From positions 16,329-80,328 of the forward strand of contig NZ_AWZU01000038.1 in NCBI RefSeq assembly GCF_000472385.1: a stretch of 64,000 bases of DNA, in the 5' to 3' direction. Numbering within the stretch: position 1 is the stretch's first letter; each line of letters begins with the position of its first letter. The position numbers and the translations under genes are program-made. Origin of the DNA: Bradyrhizobium sp. ARR65 (lineage in GTDB: Bacteria > Pseudomonadota > Alphaproteobacteria > Rhizobiales > Xanthobacteraceae). The notes beneath the pieces were generated by a model. It ran no database searches. It saw only the letters and a program-made list of their open reading frames with translations, and had not been told where the DNA came from. Shown here in pieces: positions 55,044-64,000 of this stretch.

Positions 55044-55748
55044 GCTGTCAGGTGTGCGCGCGGTTGCTTCACGTAGCTGAGCCCGCCTCATCCTCGTTCA
55101 CATGACCGCGGCCCCCAGGCTAGCTCGTCGCACGAGCGTGGCGCGAGCCAACGACTCCCAGCGAGATCGCTTGGACTTGGGCTTGCGGTTGGGGTTGGGT
55201 CGAGCAGCAGCTAAGAACCCATCCTCGTCGTCTACACTGTGCCGCGGCTCGCAGCCAAAACTCATGCCGCAGCTTGCCGCGGCCCAGCGCCTCCTGGCCA
55301 GTGAGCTTGGGCTAGATGGAGCAGCAGTTCAAGCCCCGCATGATCGTCCGTTGGCGATGCGTATTCCAGCTTCAGCAATTCATTGACGCCTCGCGGGTCC
55401 ACGTCAGTCGATCCAGGCTGGCTTGAGGCCACCGCAATCAAGAGCCGGCGCCACCCTAATGCGCGTAGCGCGCACCACGCGCCCCTGCGGCGACCGGCCG
55501 TAGCTGAGCGCAGCCATCTTCGTCAGTGCCATTGCCGGCGGGGGCCCTGCTCCACGGTCCGAATGGGGGCAACTCCCTCAGCGCGCCGTGCGGGATCTGA
55601 TCTCGCGGGACGACATTTACTGCAGATCCTCAAGACGCTGACACACGACCAATTGACTAAACTCGCGAGAAACGCTGACCCGCCAGCGACACATGGAACT
55701 CCAGCCATGAGGCACGAGCAGGGATAGTGCACGAATCAAGGAAGACTC
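55044..55748. other. Unassigned stretch downstream of pabA
   Basis: About 700 bases. Short Arg/Ala-rich frames have no features of real proteins. No aminodeoxychorismate lyase is present here. Confidence 0.4.
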
Positions 55749-56438
55749 TCATCGAACTGTAAGCTCCCAGACAATGCGGACGTGCCCGCCCAGGATCGAT
55801 GGCCGAAAAATATGCATATCTCGAACACGGAGCCCACTTTCGTCAATCAAGTTCATGACGCGCCCCACATCACCCTGATCTGAGAATACCACATACATTA
55901 CGCCCTCAGCATTTAACCAGAGAGGCGCCCCTTCGAGCGCTGAGGCAATAACTTTATGACCTTCATCAAAGCAAGAGCGCTCGAGGTCGTCCTTCGCTTT
56001 GCGATTCCAGTAGGGGGCTGCAAAGAGAATGACGTCAAATTTTTCTCCCGATTGCAGCGCGGAATAGACATCACTGTAACGCACGTGCGCCTTATCCGAG
56101 TAACCTAGTCGTTTGATATTTATCTCTGTCGTCAGGACGGCTTGCGGATTTATGTCGAGAGCCACTAGGCGTGCAGCTCCGGCACGGAGTGCTGCAAGCC
56201 CTAGCACACCTGATCCGCACCCCAGATCTAAGACTGTTGCCCCAGGTTCGATGTGCCACTTCGAGATCAAGGCGTCGGAACCATGACTTAGACGCGGTGA
56301 TAAAACACCAGGAAGGACATGTAAGGGCATCCCGCTCACTTCCACATCATGCGGGCGTTCGCATAATCGGAGTTCGGTCAGCATCGCATCTACGTCGGTC
56401 GTTTGGCGCCGCACGGATACGCTTAGCGTCGCAGTCAT
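55749..56438 (-). CDS. Class I SAM-dependent methyltransferase (HemK/MTS-like)
   Basis: A 229-residue methyltransferase. VLDLGCGSGVLGLAALRAGAARLVALDINPQAV is the SAM site, followed by VILFAAPYWNRKAKDDL, a variant of the (N/D)PPY motif of small and protein-glutamine methyltransferases with AAPYWN. The N-terminal 75 residues (MLTELRLCERPHDVEVSGMPLHVLPGVLSPRLSHGSDAL) resemble the leading part of RsmC/HemK-type enzymes. The ATG at 56438 follows GGAGAG by 6 bases. Substrate unknown. Confidence 0.82.
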   Translation of the reverse strand: MTATLSVSVRRQTTDVDAMLTELRLCERPHDVEVSGMPLHVLPGVLSPRLSHGSDALISKWHIEPGATVLDLGCGSGVLGLAALRAGAARLVALDINPQAVLTTEINIKRLGYSDKAHVRYSDVYSALQSGEKFDVILFAAPYWNRKAKDDLERSCFDEGHKVIASALEGAPLWLNAEGVMYVVFSDQGDVGRVMNLIDESGLRVRDMHIFRPSILGGHVRIVWELTVR

Positions 56439-57734
56439 GCAACTCTCCAAATTTCGGTAGCAGGAATGAAAGGACGAGTTCGTTCACCGTGTTCGGCCTG
56501 AGCATGCCTCCCACCCCCGTGCCGCCCATGAGCATGTCCGCGAGCTCATCCATCGGGAGCGGGCTGGCATGGTGCCTTGGACGAACATTGGTCGATGTTG
56601 TTCATGGTGGTAGGACAGCGATCGAGCCAGCTTGGAACGTAGGCACTGCCCTATCACCGAGGCATTGGGCCCGCCTTCTTGACATCAAATCCGCTGGTGC
56701 GGTCCGTCGTGAGCGGAATTCGGCTGGCCTCCACGCACCAGATGTTTTTGTCTACAGGATTCCAGATCGCCGCAGTTGCCGGGCAATAACACTCGAAGCT
56801 TAGGAGCGGGGCCTGCCTCTTTGCTGGATTCCCCTGGTAATCCGCCGAGTCCGAAAACGATCAGTTTCCAAGAGCCTGCTGACTCGGTGTTCTCCGAAAG
56901 TTTGTACCTCATGCCTTTGCGAGTTTTCCCCATCAAACGAGATTGCAGGCTGCTCCCATCAGCATTTTTCATCTGAGTGATTAGACCGCGCATGAGGGAT
57001 AGAGAGCTCTCTGGCTCAGAGCGCGAGCATTTCTGCGGCGGCGGACTCAGCGTACGCTTCCGTGCCGCTGGCCGACATAAGTGGAATTGATGTACATCCC
57101 GAATTCCTCGTGGCCTTTGATCCGCCCGACGATCATCGACGATGCGCCGGTCGTCCTAGAGCATTGTCTGCCATGCGTCGGTCATCGAGACCAATTACCA
57201 ACACCGGTAGTTGACCGCGCTGCAACCCATTGCATGTTGAGCAACACCGATGCTCTCGGCTGTCGTGGATGTCGCCGTGATCATGCCGGGCCAGAGGGGA
57301 CCAGCCGTGCTCTCTACTTGCGCACGTTCGGTGCGGAATGGCCGAGCGCCTTCAACAGCGCTGAAGGCTTCGGCGCCTTCAGCCGAGGTCGCTTTCGGGC
57401 CATACTCTTCATCACGCGATGGGCGCGCGCCTGGCAAAAGCGCTGGTCGGCTTCTATCGAACCGTACTCCCAAACAGCCGCCGCAATCAATCTTCCTGCC
57501 GCTTCTTGGGGTACAGTCGTCCGGCCCTTCTTCCTAGCTCACCGATAAAGGCACTCTCACCACAGCAGCTACTTGGCCCTTCTTTTCGGCGACACGGCTG
57601 AACGTAGAAAGGAATCAAATGGCCGCCTTCCAGACGTCAACCGCGTCACGCGAGCCCAAGACGCGCTCGAGGCAGTTAAAGATCTGGCTGGAGGTGCTCG
57701 ATGGCGATCTCACGCTGGGAGTGTTATCCGGGCC
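56439..57734. other. Unassigned stretch
   Basis: About 1.3 kb without a recognisable gene. A minus-strand frame at 56685-56993 (MGKTRKGMRYKLSENTESAG) and one at 56347-56553 look protein-like but have no family match. Confidence 0.35.
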
Positions 57735-57929
57735 TCACTTTCGCGGGTCGCTCATAGCCTCCAGGTGCTCTGATCTTTGCCCGTCGGCGCTCTTCGCGAG
57801 ATTGCGTAAGACAATTTCAGAAAGCCGCACGACCAACTGTTTGAGCTGGGCGATCTCTCGCTTACAGTGCTCCAACTCGCACTTTTCGTCCACCGTCACC
57901 GGTAGTTGATTCCTATTGCTTGCCGTCAT
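57735..57929 (-). CDS. Small hypothetical protein with a coiled-coil stretch
   Basis: A 64-residue frame starting MTASNRNQLPVTVDEKCELEHCKREIAQLKQLVVRL, whose heptad pattern in residues 15-45 predicts a coiled coil. AGAGAGG lies directly before the ATG. I do not recognise it, although similar short ORFs seem familiar from rhizobial symbiosis islands. No partner gene is adjacent. Confidence 0.45.
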   Translation of the reverse strand: MTASNRNQLPVTVDEKCELEHCKREIAQLKQLVVRLSEIVLRNLAKSADGQRSEHLEAMSDPRK

Positions 57930-58432
57930 GTTCCTCTCTGTTCGACCGAGTGTCCGTCGACGCAGCACTCGCCAGCTGTATATGTCATCGACTGCTTCAC
58001 TGACCGAAAGTCGAACCTTTCGCGAAAGGAAGGCTCGGCTTGTATCTGAGGCGCTGAGAGCTCCCAAAGAACCAGCTCAGTACGCAACGTACAGAACGCG
58101 CCACCAATTTCATCACTGTAGCCGTATCGTCTCACTTGCGTCCGAGACGTACGAACTGTTTCATCCGGTGGATTGCCCCCGTTTTTCGCTTCCATCTAAG
58201 GTCGTGACACATAGCGTACGGCTGATGGAAATCAAAACGACGATTGGCCCCCTTTGTTAATGCTTTTCGCTTTGAGATGCGCATTGTGCATGTAGTGAGA
58301 GTCCTGCGCCACGTCGGCGCTGTGTGGTTAGCCGCGAAGCGGACGGCCGGTCGCATGTGGGAACCCCGCGCTGCAATCCAATTTTACAAGGACCTGTCGT
58401 CCTTCCTAGCGCGCAATGAGGCGGCCAAACGA
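57930..58432. other. Unassigned stretch
   Basis: Nothing recognised. Confidence 0.35.
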
Positions 58433-58623
58433 ATGGTTCGTTTCTATTTCAATTCCAAGGAAAGGTGAATGTCGACGACTCCATCGGGTTGTCGTTCGAA
58501 AACGAACTGCAGGCCTTCCGTGCGGCACAAACTCTAGCGAAGGACGTCGCAACTAGCCGACCTGCGCTGCAGCGCACCACATGCGTAGTCGTTACACGCA
58601 CCGATCGGGGCGAGGCCTACTAG
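58433..58623 (+). pseudogene. DUF6894-like small protein, frameshifted
   Basis: ATG at 58433 gives MVRFYFNSK, then after a one-base shift near 58460 the frame reads VNVDDSIGLSFENELQAFRAAQTLAKDVATSRPAL and VVVTRTDRGEAY before a stop at 58621. The order YFxx...D..G..F.....A...A...A and a final D..G fits the DUF6894 family of small proteins common in Bradyrhizobium. The normal tail is cut by a stop. Confidence 0.5.
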
Positions 58624-60316
58624 ATAAGCGTATGATCAGCTTTCCAATTCAAGCAGATTAGGGACTGTTGTCGCGATAGGATCGTCAGTGTTCACAAGGC
58701 GCCTGCGACGCCAACCGCCTCCTGCGTCCTCGTCTGAGACGAGCTTCCTAAGGCAGTCCGGCGTCTCCGCATAAACTGGTGCACTGGCATCACGTGCGAG
58801 CCGCCTACGCCCCAGAGGAGCCGCTCCGGCCCGCGCTTGCATGAAGCCAGACGATGCTACGCAACGCAAGAGCAGCTCTAGAAACGCGGCACGTTCGAGT
58901 CCTCCTCTACCCTCAAGTGGAAACCCAGCTGAAGGGCAGCGTCGAGTGCCCGCACCGTCCGGTCAGGACCAGGGATTAATGCGCGTCGACGCTCCCAAAG
59001 TCGAGGCATGCATGAACATCGGCCCAGAGCGTCCGGATGCGCCACTCGCTGCCGAAATTGCATGTACCGCAATGCTTCGCAAGCCAATGATTAATTTGGC
59101 TACATAGCAGCTTAGCGCCATCCTGATGTTCTTTAATGCAAAGGACGGTGCATTCACGCAGCAATCCAGCTTGTCCGCGCGCTTCTTCATTTCTTTTAGC
59201 TGAGCTGGCATCGAGTCCCGCCGCAGAGCTGCGGACCGCAGCGCGCGTGAGCGTCCGGCATGGAGCACCGACCGAGAGGAGCACGCGGTACGCGTTTTTT
59301 TAAGCCTGCTCCCTACCCGTGAATACGCCATCCCGACATCGACACCGGTACGCTCAAGCCAGATCGCCCCGGAAGCACGCCCGCGGTCAGTCTGAACGGA
59401 GTGAGAGAACTCCAGCGCCCGCATCTGCTTGCAGCAGGTACGGCAAGTACTACGTTCAACAACGATTCGATCTCCGTGTCGGTCTAACTATAGGGCTGGT
59501 CCCGCTTGGGAGTAGCGAAATCTCGATAACTCGCCCATCCGTCTCGCGGCCGGACTTCGCGACGTCGGCGCGAAACCGGTTGGTCGCAAACCCTCAAATC
59601 GCGGTGGCTCACGCCGGCCGACGTTTTGAAGGTGACATGCTCTGTCAAGCGCAGCGCGCGCTTCGCACGGCCACAGGCACGTGATTTGACCCATCAACCG
59701 CCGAGGGACGTTGATAATGGCTTCTTCCGCCAGGCGTGAGTAGAGCGAAAATACAGATCGGACGAAACAGCCAAGGCGATGGATCCGCGGCTCGTGTTCG
59801 TGGCGACAATAAAAGCTCGCGGGGGACCGCAGCTCGTCTGCATCTCGAAATCGAGACCTGAGAGTTGGAAATCAAAAAACTCGTTCTGGTGAGAGCTCAC
59901 CAAAAGGCGCCTTCGGGACCCGGTTATTACATCAATATCAATTTCTATCACGAAAAGCCCCATGGCATCCCAAGAAGCTTGTGTTTCGAACCAGAGGGGC
60001 TTCTGCCGGTCTCAGACATTCGATACGAGTCTCGCACCTCGTGCCGCGGAGAAGCCTGGTTTTTTGGCTTGTGAGCCGCGAGACGGAAGTTGCTAATCGC
60101 GCATCTCCAAGGCAGAATGAGAAGACTGCGACGATGTCGATCGGAGCCGAGACGGTCTTGATCGTGACGTGCGACGCGAGTTCGCGCTCGACATGATAAA
60201 GTCCGGTCTATCTTATCAAGGTTTTTCCGGGTCCTTAAACCATCTGATTTTTTCTCCGGCCATATTCCAGATTTTATGAGGAATCGGTCAATTCATTTTC
60301 AAGGGGAGCAGATTCA
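58624..60316. other. Unassigned stretch upstream of the second Crp-type gene
   Basis: About 1.7 kb with no recognisable gene. A minus-strand frame at 59694-59963 (GLFVIEIDIDVITGSRRRLL) is protein-like but unidentified. Bases 60230-60316 must hold the promoter and leader of the next gene. Confidence 0.35.
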
Positions 60317-61102
60317 TTGGCTGCTCGTTCGCGAAAAGGCACGGTAACCGTGGCCCAGATTGGCGTTGGGAATCGGCTGCTGGCGGCATTGCCGCCGGCC
60401 GATTTCGGCTTGCTCGCCGCACACTTTCAGAAGATCTCTTTCGAACCCGAAACTGTTTTGGTGCGCTCAAATGATGAGCTCGACCAGGTTTATTTTCCCC
60501 ACAGCGGCGCCATCGCCTTCATGCTCGATATGCCAGACGGGCAAACGGTCGCAACCACGCTGGTCGGGCGGGAAGGCGCTTTGGGCTCGCTCTCCGTGCT
60601 CGGCCCGTCACTTTCGTCCGTTACCGCGGTTGCTCGGGTGGCCGGCACGGCATCGCTGATTTCCGCCGCGAAATTCCGGGTTGCCTATGCGCGAAGTGCA
60701 GCCATCAGGAACATCGTGCAGGTCCACACCCGCTCGTTTTTGTTGCAGCTCCAGCACGTCGCCGCCTGCAACGCGCTCCATACGGTGGATGCCCGCATGG
60801 CGCGGTGGCTACTGCAGCTGCACGATCGTGTTTCGGAGGACCTCCTTCCGGTGACACAAGAGGCGCTATCCCATTTGCTCGGAGTGCGGCGAACAACAGT
60901 GACGTTGACGATGAGCAAGCTTCGCGCAGCGGGCGCCATCCGCTCCGATCGGCGCGGCTTCATCGAGATCGACCGAGCGGGTCTCGAGAGCATCACATGC
61001 GATTGCTATACGCTAATGCAGCGCAGGATCGATCGCATGTACTGCCAGGAATTGCCAACTCCGCAAGCTGCGCTTGTGCCATTGCCGGGAGACGCTCCAT
61101 AG
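60317..61102 (+). CDS. Crp/Fnr family transcriptional regulator
   Basis: A 261-residue regulator. A cNMP-binding-like domain (NRLLAALPPADFGLLAAHFQKISF, SGAIAFMLDMPDGQTVATTLVG) is followed by a long helix and the winged helix-turn-helix VTQEALSHLLGVRRTTVTLTMSKLRAAGAI. No iron-sulfur cysteines precede the barrel. Translation probably uses TTG at 60317, with GGGGAG 7 bases upstream. It belongs to the same loose subgroup as the regulator at 27378 but the two are only distantly alike, so they are not recent duplicates. Target genes are unknown. Confidence 0.87.
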   Translation: MAARSRKGTVTVAQIGVGNRLLAALPPADFGLLAAHFQKISFEPETVLVRSNDELDQVYFPHSGAIAFMLDMPDGQTVATTLVGREGALGSLSVLGPSLSSVTAVARVAGTASLISAAKFRVAYARSAAIRNIVQVHTRSFLLQLQHVAACNALHTVDARMARWLLQLHDRVSEDLLPVTQEALSHLLGVRRTTVTLTMSKLRAAGAIRSDRRGFIEIDRAGLESITCDCYTLMQRRIDRMYCQELPTPQAALVPLPGDAP

Positions 61103-61847
61103 CGGCGGCCGAGCAAGAATGCAGGCGTATTCGGATCGCCTATCAAGATTCGCAATTGTGCGGCAGCTTCATCTGACCCACTCTGCGGCTGGTTCACGTA
61201 TCTTTGGGCGCGGCCATCACGGGCCACGGCACGACCGCATCCGCGATGCTCACACAGAACAGGAGTACAGGTGCAAAGCCGCTGACACTCCAATCATTTC
61301 CGGTTTGATAATGCCGAAATACCACCCTGTCGTTGAGGCAATAGACCAAATCGGATCGGCTCGCTCTAAGCAAGCGAGCTCGCACTCAATTGCCCCAGCC
61401 GGTGCCCGACCGGCCGGGTCGTGCCAGAGCTGCTTCCCGCGACGACGGCTAATTAGTATACTTCAAGAAGTCCGCACTTTCCGTAAATCCGCTTGGTCGC
61501 GACAAGGCTCTCGCGGCGCTCAAAATGCCCCAACCATTGACGTGATCGCGCCCGCCGAAGACTTGCTGACGCAATGGTTCGGAGATCAGTACCGCGGAGT
61601 AAGAGCCGCGCGTCTTAATTGTCTCGGCATCTCTGCCTTCAAACGATATGGCAAAGCTTTACCCGCCGGCAGATTGTAGCATACCCCAAAACACTGGCCT
61701 TGCGCGCACGCAATCTCGCATGGAGCGTACGCGACCTGTCGACGTCTAGTAAGTTGCGTAGGCCCCCTTCTCCGACCGAGATCCCTGAAATACGGTCCAA
61801 CAACACGCTAGAGTTTGTGGGATCACAAGGGCCGCGCCCGCCTAAGC
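61103..61847. other. Unassigned stretch
   Basis: No recognisable gene between the regulator and the broken peptidase. Confidence 0.4.
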
Positions 61848-63000
61848 CTAGCCCTCCAACCAGCCGATCTTGCTCTTGAGGAATCGAAAGCCCAGCACCT
61901 CCAAGCCGGCGCGCTCTCTGTTGTCCCGGCCGTATCCATGGCCGCCCGCCGCCTGCTCGTAGAAATAGGCCTCGTAACCCATCGCCTGGAGCTTCGCGGC
62001 CATCTTGCGCGCGTGTCCGGGATGAACACGATCGTCCCGCCGGGTCGTAGCGATCAGGATCGGCGGATAATTTTGGCCCGGCTTGGCGGCATGATAGGCC
62101 GAATAGGTCTTGAGCCACTCCCAGTCGCTAGGCTTATCAGGGTCCCCAAATTCTGCAATCCAGCTTGCTCCTGCCAGAAGCTTGGTGTAGCGGCGCATAT
62201 CGATCACCGGGACGGTGCAGAACAGCGCACCAAAGTGATCCGGATAGCGCGTCAGCATATTGGCGATGAGGATGCCCCCATTGGATCCGCCCTGGGCCGC
62301 GATCCGCTTCGGCTTCGTCACGCCCCGACGCACGAGATCGGCGGCAACGGCCGCGAAGTCGTCGTGCGAGCGTTTCTTACCGGCGAGCCGGCCGGCGTCG
62401 TGCCAGCGCGTGCCGAACTCGCCGCCGCCCCGTAAATTCGCCTGCACTGTGGTGCCGCCGCGCTCCAGCCAAAGCTTGCCAAGTGCTGAATCGTAGTACG
62501 GCCTGACCGAAACCCGCCGTAGCCGCTCATATGGACTGGCGCATCGCCTGTCTCGTCGGCCGGACCGGTCTGTACATAGGGAATGCGCTCGCCATCAATC
62601 GAAATGGCCTCGTGTTGGGTGACCACGAGCCCATCCGCGGTAAAGGTCTTCGGCGCCTGCTTGAGCACGGTCGGACTGGCGAGGTTATTCTCGATCAGCA
62701 TAAGCGAAGCTGGCGTAAGCGGATCCTGGCTATTGACGAGCAGGTCGCCATTTCTTTCCGATGCATCGCGATCAAGGAGCTAGACGTTGATCACCCCAAT
62801 CTCGGAAAGCCCGCGCAGTTGCTCCTCGCGGGTCCCCACCCTTCATCGGATGGCGTACAGATCTCGAAGAACGGCCGCAGCTCGTTGAGAATGGAAAGCA
62901 CAAGCTTGCCGGCACTCCAAAAGACCCCCTGCAGCGCACGGCGCGGGCCTGGCTCGAAAAGAACCTCGCACTGACGGTTACCATGCCGTAGCTTGCTTGG
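61848..63000 (-). pseudogene. S9 prolyl oligopeptidase family protein, frameshifted
   Basis: The C-terminal catalytic domain is in one frame (62447-61848): QANLRGGGEFGTRWHDAG, nucleophile QGGSNGGILIAN, the acid RRDDRVHPGHARKMAAKL and catalytic histidine in AAGGHGYGRDN. Upstream, SGYGGF and VQTGPADETGDAPV lie in a second frame and LSILNELRPFFEICTPSDEGWGP in a third, with an in-frame TAG near 62790. The beta-propeller N-terminus is absent. The enzyme would cleave short proline-containing peptides, but the frameshifts rule out activity. Confidence 0.85.
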
Positions 63001-63242
63001 ACGGAAAGCCTCACGAATTGCAGTCCGATATCTCCGAATTTGTCGGCGCTTGTCAGATTATAAGGACCTACTACCAGCAGGAAGAAGCAGCCGCTGGCTT
63101 GGAGAAGCAGAAGAAGTCGAGCGATCCAACCCTGAGTCAGATGAACCTTACACGCGCGGTCCGCAAAGTGCTCAGTTCATCGAGCGCAGACATGGGAAGA
63201 TATGGAAGGCCCTTTCAGCCCATTTTGACCTTGCCCCCAAGT

Positions 63243-64000
63243 TTATCCAATCCAGAGTTCGCCCTGGCGGTTGGATTTGCCCGGTTGGGCGGTGGTAGCG
63301 ACGGGAGCTGGCGCGGAGCCTTCGGCATAGCGCAGCGCCAGGTCCCGGCGCGGGTGGCAGGTGAAGGCGAACTCGGACGGGGTCTTCCATCCGAGCTGCG
63401 AGTGTGGGAGCGTGACGCGGACCTGGGCCAGCGACGTGAACAACGTCTCATTCAACAATTCGTCCCGCAGCCGACCGTTGAAGCTCTCGATGAAGGCGTT
63501 CTGCATGGGCTTGCCCGGCGCGATGTAGTACCAGGCGACGCGGCTCTGATCGGCCCAGGTCAGGATAGCGTTGCTGGTGAGTTCGGTGCCGTTGTCGCTG
63601 ACCACCATTTTGGGCTTGCCCCACTCGACGATCAGCCGGTCCAGTTCCCGGGCCACCCGGATGCCCGAGAGCGAGGTGTCGGCCACCAGAGCCAGACATT
63701 CGCGGGTGCAATCGTCGACAACGGTCAGGATGCGGAAGCGTCGGCCATCGGTGAGCTGATCCGAGACGAAGTCGAGCGACCAGCGGTCGTTCGGTGCCAT
63801 CGGCACTGTCATCGGCGCCCGGGTCCCGATCGCCCGCTTGCGGCCGCCACGGCGACGCATCGCGAGCTTCTCTTCCCGGTAGAGCCGGAATAGCTTTTTG
63901 TGGTTGATCACATGACCCTCCCGCTTGAGCAGAACATGCAGGCGCCGATAGCCGAAGCGGCGGCGCTCCTGGGCGATCGCCCTCATGCGTTGACGCAGGG
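63243..64000 (-). mobile_element. IS3 family transposase orfB, partial at window edge
   Basis: The frame is open from beyond 64000 to a stop at 63243: RRRFGYRRLHVLLKREGHVINHKKLFRLYREEKLA, WSLDFVSDQLTDGRRFRILTVVDDCTRE with the first catalytic Asp, KMVVSDNGTELTSNAIL with the second and FIESFNGRLRDELLNE with the catalytic Glu. Near the end SLAQVRVTLPHSQLGWKTP lacks about 14 residues (the usual WRxDYNxxRPHS region), so a small in-frame deletion is likely. The same IS family left two remnants at 12496 and 18826. Confidence 0.85.

Noticed and set aside
1..64000. CRISPR array, tRNA or rRNA gene
   Set aside because: No regularly spaced repeats, cloverleaf-like segments with a TTCGAATC-type arm in the right context, or conserved rRNA stretches were noticed; a tRNAscan-SE and CRISPR search would settle it.

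Overview
The window looks like part of the symbiosis island, or a similar accessory region, of a Bradyrhizobium-type alphaproteobacterium. The evidence is a Porin_2-type rhizobial porin, a fixI/fixS tail, a promoter resembling the TtsI box of rhizobial type III secretion, BioR-like operators beside biotin genes, paired Lrp-type regulators, and dense, mostly broken IS66, IS3, IS5 and serine-recombinase debris. The species assignment is inference. No rRNA, tRNA or CRISPR array was recognised.

Layout. 1-5.7 kb: a decayed alanine dehydrogenase gene, a tandem glycine riboswitch in front of a DadA-like amino acid dehydrogenase, and two near-duplicate Lrp regulators. 5.9-9.7 kb: an IS66 element in pieces, split by a gutted serine recombinase. 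9.8-12.2 kb: a two-gene cassette of an EctB-like diaminobutyrate aminotransferase and an Fe(II)/2-oxoglutarate oxygenase. 12.5-15.8 kb: a porin between inverted IS66 fragments. 15.9-18.6 kb: an aminotransferase, a methyltransferase and a collapsed adenylate-forming enzyme. 18.8-23.8 kb: IS3 and IS5 debris, a pabA-like fragment, and a broken PRMT-like gene reading into a MATE exporter. 24.7-26.3 kb: an intact acyl-CoA ligase. 26.6-32.1 kb: recombinase debris, a Crp-type regulator and a broken SIR2-HerA defence operon.

33.0-42.2 kb is the centrepiece. Nine tightly packed minus-strand genes encode a carrier protein, an SDR, a stand-alone adenylation enzyme, a PglD/NeuD-like acyltransferase, a flavin halogenase-like protein, the SbnB/SbnA pair that makes L-2,3-diaminopropionate, and two GNAT-like proteins. 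I read it as an uncharacterised biosynthetic operon for an acylated, possibly halogenated, diaminopropionate compound. Next to it is a tts-box-like promoter followed by what looks like a dead type III effector gene.

43.5-64 kb: a large DUF5695 protein, the fixI/fixS tail, a pRiA4b ORF-3 protein, a partly decayed biotin/pantothenate operon (bioB broken, panD and bioF intact, bioD truncated), a Dabb protein, pabB-pabA, a small methyltransferase, a second Crp-type regulator, a broken S9 peptidase, and an IS3 orfB running off the end.

Overall the window mixes intact amino-acid-derived specialised metabolism with abundant gene decay, as expected in a symbiosis island. Coordinates of remnants are approximate because they were read by eye.
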